Positions 5,950 through 12,107 of a DNA stretch of 12,107 nucleotides are shown here, in pieces. Numbering within the stretch: the first letter of the stretch is position 1; every line of letters begins with the position of its first letter. The stretch is from Candidatus Nitrosopumilus sp. (GTDB lineage Archaea; Thermoproteota; Nitrososphaeria; Nitrososphaerales; Nitrosopumilaceae), in assembly GCA_013002265.1 (NCBI GenBank), contig JABDKK010000055.1, forward strand, positions 1-12,107, written 5' to 3'. A program made the translations under genes and the position numbers. The notes under the pieces are model-generated. The model searched no databases, was not told the origin of the DNA, and saw only the letters and a list, made by a program, of their open reading frames with translations.

Positions 5950-6080
5950 TTTGATCTTCTAATCTTGTTTAACACCATGTGTGCCCTATTGATAGAAAAT
6001 TATCTAATAAAGGAGGTTTTGCTGTCAATTATAACAATAATGGATTAGTTAATCTTCCTAATTGGGGGGAGGGTTAACAG

Positions 6081-7403
6081 CTAAATTAATTGAGATTTTG
6101 CAGAATTTATTGTTTTAACCACTTTGCCCATAAGTAAATCTAATTCGTTTTCAGTTATGTATAAAGGCGGCACGATCATCACTATATTTCCTAATGTTCG
6201 AAGGTATATTCCATGTTTTTTGCCCTCTTCAAAAAATATCTTATTGATTGACTTTTTTGGATTAATTGGAGTTTTTCTGTTTTTATCTGAAACAAGATCA
6301 ATTCCCATAAGCATTCCCTTATGTCGAATATCTCCTACAATATCTATATCTGAAATTTCCTGATAATATTTTTCAAAAACTTTTGTAGTTTTTTGGATTT
6401 TTGCAATTAGGTTCTTTTTTTGGTACATTTCCAGATTTTCATTGGCAATTGATGCTGCCATAGGATTCCCCGTGTATGTATGTCCGTGAAATAGGTGCTT
6501 CCATTCCTTAAATTCTCCTAAAAATGAATCATAGATTTTTTTATTTGCTAAAGTTGCTGCCATTGTTAGGTATCCTCCAGTCAACATCTTTCCAAATGCA
6601 ACAATGTCCGGAATACTTTTCTGATCTTGATATTGAATCATAGAACCCAATCTTCCAAATCCTGTAGCAATCTCGTCAAGAACAAACAATACATGATATT
6701 TCTTACAAAGTTCGCTAATTTTTTTTTGAAAACTATCTGGATAAATAATAACTCCACCGGCAACTTGAGCCCCACTTTCCATCACAAATGCAGCAACATC
6801 GTCTTTTTTTGCAAATCTTTTTTCTATTTTTTCTATGCACTGGTTTTGATACTCATGAAATGTCAATCCTTTTGGAATTCTGTAACTATTCGGAACGTCA
6901 AACTGAATTGTAGAAAATAATTGCTTTTTAAATTTTTGAAAAAATTCAGGAACATACCCTACCGACATTGCTCCAAACGTGTCTCCATGATATCCGTTTT
7001 TTAATGTGGCAATTTTTCTTTTTTTGGGTTCTCCAATATTTTTCCAATATTGCAGAGACATTTTGATTGCTATTTCCATTGCAGACGATCCATTATCTGA
7101 AAAAAACACTTTGTACATTTTAGGGGAAATGCTTACAAGTTTTTTTGCTAATTTTTCTGCTGGTTCATTTGTAAGATTAAACAATGATGAATGTTGTAGT
7201 CTTTTACTTTGGTTTTGCATGCATTTTATCAATTGTGCATTTGAGTGACCCCATACATTGCACCACATTGATGCAACTGCATCAATCATTTTATTTCCTT
7301 TAGAATCTGTTAACCATACTCCCTTGGCACTTTTAATTTCACTAAATGAATCCCATTCTTTCATCTGGGTGTTTGGATGCCAAACATAACTTGTTTTGTT
7401 CAA
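6081..7403 (-). CDS. bioA: Adenosylmethionine/lysine-8-amino-7-oxononanoate transaminase (BioA)
   Basis: 440 residues, normal length for this fold-type I PLP aminotransferase, which converts KAPA to 7,8-diaminopelargonate. Motifs: 'SDNGSSAMEIA' (102-112, phosphate binding), 'NGYHGDTFGAMSVG' (136-149, Y138), 'DEIATGFGR' (D243, R251), 'GKMLTGG' with Schiff-base K272, 'HGHTYTGNP' (306-314) and R402 near the C-terminus. Two pocket positions differ from E. coli BioA: Tyr17 is N11 ('WHPNTQ') and Trp52 is M46 ('ASMWCNV'), so the amino donor (SAM or lysine) is uncertain; Bacillus subtilis BioA, which uses lysine, also lacks these two residues. The start must be TTG (7403): an in-frame TAA lies nine codons upstream, and the next ATG (codon 14) would remove the WHP motif. 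It is divergent from bioD across 74 bp. Confidence 0.94.
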   Translation of the reverse strand: MNKTSYVWHPNTQMKEWDSFSEIKSAKGVWLTDSKGNKMIDAVASMWCNVWGHSNAQLIKCMQNQSKRLQHSSLFNLTNEPAEKLAKKLVSISPKMYKVFFSDNGSSAMEIAIKMSLQYWKNIGEPKKRKIATLKNGYHGDTFGAMSVGYVPEFFQKFKKQLFSTIQFDVPNSYRIPKGLTFHEYQNQCIEKIEKRFAKKDDVAAFVMESGAQVAGGVIIYPDSFQKKISELCKKYHVLFVLDEIATGFGRLGSMIQYQDQKSIPDIVAFGKMLTGGYLTMAATLANKKIYDSFLGEFKEWKHLFHGHTYTGNPMAASIANENLEMYQKKNLIAKIQKTTKVFEKYYQEISDIDIVGDIRHKGMLMGIDLVSDKNRKTPINPKKSINKIFFEEGKKHGIYLRTLGNIVMIVPPLYITENELDLLMGKVVKTINSAKSQLI

Positions 7404-7477
7404 GTATTTTTTGTATTTCTGATCTTCTTAATAATCAAACGGTAAGATTAATCAGGCAATGATCTGAATGTAATTCA
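7404..7477. promoter_or_regulatory. Divergent bioA/bioD promoter region
   Basis: A 74-bp gap separates two TTG start codons facing away from each other. For bioA, minus-strand TTGATTATTAAG (7427-7438) is centred near the -26 to -30 position; for bioD, GATTAATC (7446-7453), a palindrome, is centred about 28 bp before the start. Both fit leaderless transcription. Unlike bioB, no GTTAACC/GGTTAAC operator pair is present here. Confidence 0.4.
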
Positions 7478-8164
7478 TTGAAATCTCTGTTTATTACTGG
7501 TACTGATACTGATGTTGGAAAGACATACGTGACTGCGGGATTGACAATTACTCTTAGAATGATGGGAATTGATGTTGGGGTGATGAAGCCATTTGCAGCA
7601 GGAACTGACCAGAAAAAAGGATACAAATCTGAAGATGTTCAAATATTATCAAAGGCCGCACGGGTAAGTGATCCTGAAAATTTAGTTAACCCTCAATTTT
7701 TTCCAATTCCTGCATCTCCATACACTGCCTGGAAAACTCTGAAAATTAAACCAAGGATTAATTCTGTAATAACTAGTTTCAAAAAATTATCAAAACTGCA
7801 TGAGACACTGTTGGTTGAAGGAATTGGTGGAATAATGACTCCTATTCTTAAAAATTATTTTGTAACTGATTTAATAAAAGAAATGAACACTCCTGCAATT
7901 ATTGTCACACGAACTAAAGTTGGAACTGTTAATCACACCATAATGACTATCAATATGTGCCAAAAATACAAAATTCCTATCAAAGGAATCATCATTAATG
8001 ATTTTGATTCTGATGGTTATAAAATAAATGAACTCTCTCGTGATTTGAAGAACTTAACTGGAGTTCCAATTTTAGGCACAATTCCTTTTATCGAAGACAT
8101 GAGTGATTCTTCTATGTATAAAATTTTCAAAAAAAATCTTAACATGAAATTAATTTTAAATTGA
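7478..8164 (+). CDS. bioD: Dethiobiotin synthetase (BioD)
   Basis: 228 residues, normal length. It closes the ureido ring of 7,8-diaminopelargonate using ATP and CO2 to form dethiobiotin. P-loop 'GTDTDVGKT' (8-16, K15, T16), 'MKPFAAG' (K37), D53 in 'SEDVQ', 'VEGIGG' (E114), and 'VGTVNHTIMTI' are all at the family positions; the usual 'KPVxSG' and 'RLG' motifs are relaxed to KPFAAG and RTK. The start must be TTG (7478): an in-frame TGA lies six codons upstream, and the next in-frame ATG (codon 28) would remove the P-loop. The stop overlaps the start of the downstream symporter (TTGA), so they are almost certainly co-translated. Confidence 0.94.
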   Translation: MKSLFITGTDTDVGKTYVTAGLTITLRMMGIDVGVMKPFAAGTDQKKGYKSEDVQILSKAARVSDPENLVNPQFFPIPASPYTAWKTLKIKPRINSVITSFKKLSKLHETLLVEGIGGIMTPILKNYFVTDLIKEMNTPAIIVTRTKVGTVNHTIMTINMCQKYKIPIKGIIINDFDSDGYKINELSRDLKNLTGVPILGTIPFIEDMSDSSMYKIFKKNLNMKLILN

Positions 8165-9447
8165 ATCAAATGACATTTCAAAATTATCTTTTTAAAAATT
8201 TGTGGCTTCAGGTAATAATTTCCTTGGTTGTTGGATTAGGAGTTGGGTTAATTCTTGGAGATGAGGTAGGTCTAGGTTTAGATGATGAAACTTTAGATTC
8301 AATGTCCTCGTATCTCAAAATTCCAGCAAACATATTTTTGAGTGTAATTTTGATGATTATAGTTCCATTAATTTTTGCATCAATTGTAGTTGCTATTGCT
8401 AATTTGGGTGCAAAAGAAAAACTTAAAACTCTGGGATTGGGTATTGGTGTTTACTTTGTAATTACTACCACAATTGCAATTCTAATTGCTATCACTCTTG
8501 CATCAATTATTGCCCCTGGAAGTATTTTAGATCTTACTGCTCTACAAGAGACACATGATCTTTCTGAAGCTGATTTGAAAGTTACAGAAGGCTTTTCTTT
8601 AGATGATATTCCTGATACAATATCGAATATTATTCCAAGAAATCCAATTGTTTCTTATCTTGAAGGACAGATGTTTAGCATTTTGATTATGGCAGTGATT
8701 GTTGGCCTGTCGATGGCTGCTCTTCCAAAAGATTCTATCAAACCATTGTTGGATTTGCTAGAATCTGTTCAAAAAATTACATTATACATTTTACTCATTG
8801 CTATGAAGATTGTACCGTTTGCAGTTTTTGGCTTGATTGTAGGAATGGTTGCCAAAGTTGGAGTGGAGACAATGGCTGGACTTGGAGTATATATGGCAAC
8901 AGTAATTCTGGGTCTTGGAGCAATGCTTTTGGTATATGCAATGATCATAAAGTTTGTAGCAAAACGACCAATTTCTTCTACATTTTCAAAATTTCGTAAT
9001 CCGCAAACATTGGCATTCTCAACTGCAAGTTCAATGGCAACAATGCCTATGACATTAAAGACCGCTGAAGAAGATCTCAAGTTAGATGCCCGTGTTTCAA
9101 AATTTGTAATCCCTCTTGGAACTACTGTGAATATGGATGGTACTGCTCTGTATCAAGTCATCGCTGTCTTTTTTTTGGCACAACTCTTTGTAATTGAGTT
9201 GAGTGTTCTTTCCATACTTGTGATTATTGTAACTTCTCTTTTAGCCTCAATTGGAACTCCTGCCGTTCCAGGGGCTGGAACAATTGTCTTGTCTACAATT
9301 CTTATCACAGTTGGTATTCCTCCTATTGGAATCTTATTGTTACTATCTGTAGATAGAATTTTGGATATGGTTAGAACTATGGTTAATGTTACAGGTGATC
9401 TTACAGCTAGTTGTGCATTTGATAGAATAACACGAGAAAAAACCTAA
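8161..9447 (+). CDS. Dicarboxylate/amino acid:cation symporter (SDF/DAACS, GltPh-like)
   Basis: 428 residues, typical length, with about eight membrane helices and two re-entrant hairpins. Motifs: hairpin 1 'STASSMATMP' (287-296), 'PLGTTVNMDGTALYQ' with NMDGT at 324-328, hairpin 2 'GTPAVPGAGTIV' (366-376), and 'LDMVRTMVNVTGD' in helix 8. D402, R405, N409 and D413 correspond to GltPh D394, R397, N401 and D405; the arginine is the mark of acidic substrates, so aspartate, glutamate or a dicarboxylate is expected with Na+ or H+. Hairpin 1 reads TASSMAT where GltPh has TRSSSGT. TTG at 8161 overlaps the bioD stop by 4 bp; ATG at 8170 is an alternative start. It ends with a 4-bp convergent overlap with the next gene. 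The link to bioD suggests a role in biotin-precursor or amino-donor supply (inference). Confidence 0.9.
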   Translation: MNQMTFQNYLFKNLWLQVIISLVVGLGVGLILGDEVGLGLDDETLDSMSSYLKIPANIFLSVILMIIVPLIFASIVVAIANLGAKEKLKTLGLGIGVYFVITTTIAILIAITLASIIAPGSILDLTALQETHDLSEADLKVTEGFSLDDIPDTISNIIPRNPIVSYLEGQMFSILIMAVIVGLSMAALPKDSIKPLLDLLESVQKITLYILLIAMKIVPFAVFGLIVGMVAKVGVETMAGLGVYMATVILGLGAMLLVYAMIIKFVAKRPISSTFSKFRNPQTLAFSTASSMATMPMTLKTAEEDLKLDARVSKFVIPLGTTVNMDGTALYQVIAVFFLAQLFVIELSVLSILVIIVTSLLASIGTPAVPGAGTIVLSTILITVGIPPIGILLLLSVDRILDMVRTMVNVTGDLTASCAFDRITREKT

Positions 9448-9992
9448 ACTCTTAATATTTTGAATTTGTTTGTTCCCCCAACATTGCTAAATTGAGCAAT
9501 ATCAAAGATAATTTTTGAAAAAGTATTATTTTCTTTTGATAATATGTATGATTTTACATCAATGGTCACATCGTCTGATAGAACTACCCAAATGTTTTCT
9601 TTTTCCGGTTGAATTTTTTTTAATAATGTTATTTTTTCTTCAATGATTTTTTGATCTGATGATTTAGGGATGCATATCAGTAATGTCTTTTTTTGATCAA
9701 TCTCAAGTGTTTTTGCATCTGGGATTAGAATATCTATCTCAATTCCTTTATACTCAATTTTTCTTTGACTTGTAATCAACGCATTTGTGAGAAGATAATG
9801 TAAAATTCCTGTTGCTAAACTTGCAACAACTTCTTCTTTTTTGCCCATAGTGAGTATTTTATCGTAGGATTTTTGGATAATATCATCAATTATCTGATCA
9901 AATTTTTTCTCTAAAATTAATTGTTGAATAATTTCTGAATTGTTGACATATTCAAATAGGTAATCCTTTACTGGGTTTGGTTCTTCCTTCAT
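9444..9992 (-). CDS. Unknown protein, 182 residues, coupled to HMG-CoA synthase
   Basis: I do not recognise the family. ATG at 9992 overlaps the TAA of the upstream HMG-CoA synthase by one base (TAATG), so translation is probably coupled; it overlaps the convergent symporter by 4 bp. Soluble, no signal. N-terminal half (1-75) is helical and acidic/basic; then 'RKIEYKGIEIDILIPD' (77-92) and 'KKTLLICIPKS' (101-111) form strands, followed by an alternating helix-strand end. The pattern D87 ... IPK110 hints at a PD-(D/E)xK-like core, but the expected acidic residue two before K110 is isoleucine, so nuclease activity is not supported. A thaumarchaeal accessory protein, perhaps linked to isoprenoid synthesis, is only a guess from context. 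Confidence 0.7.
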   Translation of the reverse strand: MKEEPNPVKDYLFEYVNNSEIIQQLILEKKFDQIIDDIIQKSYDKILTMGKKEEVVASLATGILHYLLTNALITSQRKIEYKGIEIDILIPDAKTLEIDQKKTLLICIPKSSDQKIIEEKITLLKKIQPEKENIWVVLSDDVTIDVKSYILSKENNTFSKIIFDIAQFSNVGGTNKFKILRV

Positions 9993-11386
9993 TATTCATT
10001 AAAGATGTAATGTCTTTCGCCTCTAGTTTCAGTTTGGGTGTTTATATCAACTAGGATGAATTCTTTTTTTGAATTTAGCATTGATTCTTCTGGAGTTAGT
10101 TTGTTTTCATGCAGTTCCTCGTATTCTTGCCATGTCAATTTTTTTCTAGGTCCAATTTCTATTTCCAAATTCATGTTTTTTACAATGTCTTTGTATTCTG
10201 GTTGTATCACACCGCTAAATACCATGGCACTGCTTCCGCTTCCATATGATCCAAATCCGACTCTTTTTGATTCTAGGTCAATTCCTTTTTGATATTCAAA
10301 TTCTAAACAACTTCTAAATCCAAGATAAAGTGATGCAGTATACAAATTTCCAATCATGCTAGATGCAATCAATGAACTTGCAAGTTTTGATTCATAGACT
10401 TCTTGAAACTGTCGGGTTTTTGTAAAGATCTTTGTAAATTCATGGTCTTTTGCCATAAATTCTTCATCTCCTAATACTGATTCAATTGTTCCACGAGGAT
10501 CTTTTGGAACAGGTTCATCCATTCCTATTTCTTGCAAAATTTTCTTCCATCTAGGTAATTGTCTCCATTCATGTCTAACCAAATATGCCAATGCCTTCTT
10601 TCCCATATTGCTATATGGCAAGTGCATGTTGATGTAATCCATATGATCAAGTATTGTTTCTCCATGTTCAATTTTGATTAGTCCTGAGGATGTCACTTTT
10701 TTCTTATATGCCTCTAGTGCTTTTCGAACTTGAATCATGTAAAGTAAATTAGAATATTGCCCATGCACGATTGGCGTTTCTTTTCCAAACGGTCTGTAAA
10801 AATCATATTCGTCTTTAATTGATGTACTAGTAACTCTTGGATCAAATGATAATAATCTGGGATTGTCATTAAGCAGCATTACAACTGCTCCTGCACCTTG
10901 TGTCATCTCTCCACTGGAACCCATATCATATTTTGCAATATCTGATACTACAACTAGTGCATGCTTTCCTTCAGCTTCTCCTGCTCTAATCCAATTTGTA
11001 TTGTCATAAAGTGCGTATGAGCCACTTACACATGCAAATTTTGTTTCTACACCGCCGCAGTGTTCAAAGGCACCTTGTCCGTATACTTGTTCTAGCATCC
11101 CAATAACGTAAGAATTCATGGCCTTTGATTCGTCAAACGCTGATTCAGTTGAAACATATAATCTTCCAATATCTTCAGGAGATAGTTTGTTTCTCTGCAT
11201 GATTTTCAAACAAGCATTTGCTGCTAAACATGCTGGATCTTGGTTAGCATCTACTATTGCCATTTGAGAGATTCCTAAACCTTTTTGCATCTTTATAGGA
11301 TCAAGTCCTCTGGCTGCTGCAAAATCAGCTGCATCAATGTATAATCTTGGTATGTATATTGCAATGTCGTCAATACCTGCTGCCAT
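9992..11386 (-). CDS. mvaS: Hydroxymethylglutaryl-CoA synthase
   Basis: 464 residues. It condenses acetyl-CoA and acetoacetyl-CoA to HMG-CoA, early in the mevalonate route to archaeal lipids. The catalytic triad is at family positions: E81 ('STESAFDESKA'), C119 ('ETKFACVSGSYAL') and H255 ('NMHLPYSNMGKKAL'). Also 'YDFYRPFGKETPIVHGQYS' (194-212), 'TQGAGAVV' (162-169) and 'GFGSYGSGSSAMVF' (377-390). It reads more like bacterial MvaS and eukaryotic HMGCS than the roughly 350-residue archaeal form usually linked to a thiolase: 'GRLYVSTES' and 'NTNWIRAGEAEGKHALVV' recall the eukaryotic enzyme, and the C-terminal part after 400 is longer. No thiolase is adjacent. ATG start with a TATA-like box about 27 bp upstream. 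It is followed by the coupled 182-residue gene. Confidence 0.92.
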   Translation of the reverse strand: MAAGIDDIAIYIPRLYIDAADFAAARGLDPIKMQKGLGISQMAIVDANQDPACLAANACLKIMQRNKLSPEDIGRLYVSTESAFDESKAMNSYVIGMLEQVYGQGAFEHCGGVETKFACVSGSYALYDNTNWIRAGEAEGKHALVVVSDIAKYDMGSSGEMTQGAGAVVMLLNDNPRLLSFDPRVTSTSIKDEYDFYRPFGKETPIVHGQYSNLLYMIQVRKALEAYKKKVTSSGLIKIEHGETILDHMDYINMHLPYSNMGKKALAYLVRHEWRQLPRWKKILQEIGMDEPVPKDPRGTIESVLGDEEFMAKDHEFTKIFTKTRQFQEVYESKLASSLIASSMIGNLYTASLYLGFRSCLEFEYQKGIDLESKRVGFGSYGSGSSAMVFSGVIQPEYKDIVKNMNLEIEIGPRKKLTWQEYEELHENKLTPEESMLNSKKEFILVDINTQTETRGERHYIFNE

Positions 11387-11406
11387 AAGCTTTGGCTCCG
11401 ATATTT

Positions 11407-11458
11407 GACTAATAAGGTTATTGTGTGAATTCTAACTGACTAGGAAGGAAATTTTCCT
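11407..11458 (-). promoter_or_regulatory. Promoter region of HMG-CoA synthase with palindrome
   Basis: Minus-strand CCTTATTAG (11409-11417) is centred about 27 bp before the ATG at 11386, fitting a leaderless message. A 13-bp perfect palindrome AGGAAATTTTCCT (11446-11458, one central base) lies about 33 bp further upstream and might be a regulator site. Beyond it (11461-11480) is an AT-only run without a long minus-strand T-tract, so termination of the DsbA-like gene is not explained. Confidence 0.4.
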
Positions 11459-11494
11459 ACTTTTTTAAAATTTTTTTTATGTTTGATCGCTGAT

Positions 11495-12107
11495 TTATTT
11501 TGCAAGTTCAATCTCGAAGATGTTTTCAAAGACATCATATGGTTGTGCTCCAAAAATTCTTGTTGTTTTACCATCAGGGCCAATTACAAAAAATGCAGGA
11601 GTCCCAGTCAATTCAAGTTTTTTTGCATCATTATTACTGACAAGAATTGTTTTTGAATGTACTCCGTCTATCATGCATTGGGACCACTCATCAATATCTA
11701 ATCCAACATCTTCTGCAAATATCAAGAGATTTTCTGGGGAGGCCCATCCGTTATTTTCTCCAGTCCAATTTGAATACAATATGTCATGATATTCCCAAAA
11801 TTTTCCCTGGTCATTTGCACAATGTGTTCCATGTGATGCATTAACTGAATCGGGTCCAATAATGTTGTAATCCTTGAAAATCATTTTTACTTTGCCCGTA
11901 TCCACATAGTTTTTCAAAATTGAATCTTCTGTTGTGTGAAAGAAAACATTGCAGAAATGACACTGATAATCTCCAAATTCTACTAGAGTAACTTTGGCAT
12001 TAGGATCCCCCAGTATAGGTGATCCATTCAGTAAAAATGTCTCCATGGTGATCTGTGTAGGGCCAATTTCATCAATTTTTGGGGTTGGTTCCAAAACTAG
12101 TTCTGGC
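11495..12107 (-). CDS. DsbA-like thiol-disulfide oxidoreductase, N-terminus outside window
   Basis: The frame is open to the right edge (204 codons in the window), with no in-frame stop, so the signal peptide or membrane anchor and true start lie beyond it; the in-window TTG at 12094 is not a convincing start. Visible DsbA-like thioredoxin fold: 'VTLVEFGDYQCHFC' with the active pair C45/C48 (numbering from that TTG), a helical insert with 'HCANDQGKFWEYHD', and 'ELTGTPAFFVIG' with the cis-proline P166. C92 and C140 could form a second structural disulfide, as in other DsbA-like archaeal and Gram-positive proteins. Role: probably oxidises or isomerises disulfides of exported proteins. It faces the HMG-CoA synthase gene on the same strand across a 108-bp gap. 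Redox direction is inferred from family only. Confidence 0.85.
   Translation of the reverse strand, partial: PELVLEPTPKIDEIGPTQITMETFLLNGSPILGDPNAKVTLVEFGDYQCHFCNVFFHTTEDSILKNYVDTGKVKMIFKDYNIIGPDSVNASHGTHCANDQGKFWEYHDILYSNWTGENNGWASPENLLIFAEDVGLDIDEWSQCMIDGVHSKTILVSNNDAKKLELTGTPAFFVIGPDGKTTRIFGAQPYDVFENIFEIELAK

Larger units (their letters stand above)
5629..6080. other. 452-bp intergenic region upstream of the 127-residue gene
   Basis: No confident gene. It holds the promoter of the 127-residue gene at its left end, the possible 41-residue ORF, a tandem CTCAATG pair (5865-5878), an 11-bp direct repeat (5908-5949), a strong purine run AAAGGAGG (6009-6016) followed by no usable start codon, and a G-rich run GGGGGGAGGG (6064-6073) next to GGTTAACAG at the end of bioA. 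I found no tRNA-like cloverleaf; the sequence is too AT-rich for a typical structured RNA gene. Confidence 0.5.

Noticed and set aside
6009..6016. AAAGGAGG as an RBS for a hidden plus-strand gene
   Set aside because: No start codon at a suitable distance opens a frame longer than about ten codons.
6046..6080. A second BirA-like site (TAGTTAATC ... GGTTAACAG) next to bioA
   Set aside because: The left half-site is imperfect, the spacer is 17 bp, and it lies at the 3' end of bioA, not at a promoter.
6627..6920. Plus-strand open frame opposite bioA
   Set aside because: It is antisense to conserved BioA motifs and has the phenylalanine-rich composition of a shadow frame.
7308..7314. GTTAACC half-site within bioA
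   Set aside because: It is inside coding sequence and no inverted partner lies at the required spacing; the same holds for GTTAACC in bioD near 7685.
7435..7626. Minus-strand open frame across the bioA/bioD gap
   Set aside because: It overlaps the bioD P-loop region and the shared promoter; no start signal or recognisable product.
8769..9080. Minus-strand open frame opposite the symporter
   Set aside because: The plus strand is an unmistakable SDF-family transporter there; the antisense frame follows from its codon bias.
9444..9992. PD-(D/E)xK nuclease assignment for the 182-residue protein
   Set aside because: The acidic residue expected two before K110 is isoleucine; the resemblance is only in strand pattern.
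10038..10292. Plus-strand open frame opposite HMG-CoA synthase
   Set aside because: It is serine/phenylalanine-rich shadow sequence across a conserved enzyme.
12092..12094. TTG as the true start of the DsbA-like gene
   Set aside because: The frame continues open to the window edge, and an exported DsbA-like protein should have an N-terminal signal or anchor that is not yet seen.

Overview
The window is AT-rich archaeal DNA, most likely from an ammonia-oxidising thaumarchaeon (Nitrososphaerota) of the Nitrosopumilus type. This rests on a Cdv/ESCRT-III-like cell-division protein at the left edge, a mevalonate-pathway HMG-CoA synthase, a DipZ-like pair (CcdA plus thioredoxin), a complete bioF/bioB/bioA/bioD set, and TATA-like boxes about 25 bp upstream of many start codons, as in leaderless archaeal transcription. 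Taxonomy is inferred from protein content; there is no rRNA gene here.

Layout, left to right. (1) 1-486, minus: 5' part of a Snf7/CdvB-like ESCRT-III gene running off the left edge. (2) 582-2421, minus: thioredoxin-fold protein with a DipZ-like C-terminal domain, preceded by ccdA; together a split version of DipZ. (3) 2518-2622, plus: a 34-residue one-helix membrane peptide whose stop codon abuts the end of bioF. (4) 2623-4714, minus: bioB and bioF overlapping by 17 bp, with an inverted repeat resembling a BirA biotin operator upstream at 4787-4818. (5) 4715-6080: small genes (possible 51-residue plus-strand ORF, 62-residue secreted protein, 127-residue thaumarchaeal-type protein), a hairpin, and 452 bp with no confident gene. 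(6) 6081-9447: bioA (minus) and bioD (plus) diverge from a 74-bp gap; bioD overlaps by 4 bp a glutamate/aspartate/dicarboxylate-type symporter. (7) 9444-11386, minus: HMG-CoA synthase followed by an unknown 182-residue protein coupled through a TAATG junction. (8) 11495-12107, minus: a DsbA-like oxidoreductase cut off at the right edge.

Together, BioF, BioA, BioD and BioB catalyse the last four steps from pimeloyl-CoA (or -ACP) to biotin. Biotin is presumably needed for the biotin-dependent acetyl/propionyl-CoA carboxylase of autotrophic thaumarchaea. No pimeloyl-forming gene (bioC, bioH, bioW, bioI) is in the window, which makes the transporter tied to bioD interesting. bioF, bioA and bioD all seem to start with TTG and have no usable ATG. 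CcdA/thioredoxin (reducing) and DsbA (probably oxidising) suggest active thiol chemistry outside the cytoplasmic membrane.

The most notable points are the BirA-like operator, the TTG starts, the bioD-transporter coupling, the non-canonical BioA substrate pocket, and several microproteins. I see no mobile element, CRISPR array, rRNA or tRNA.
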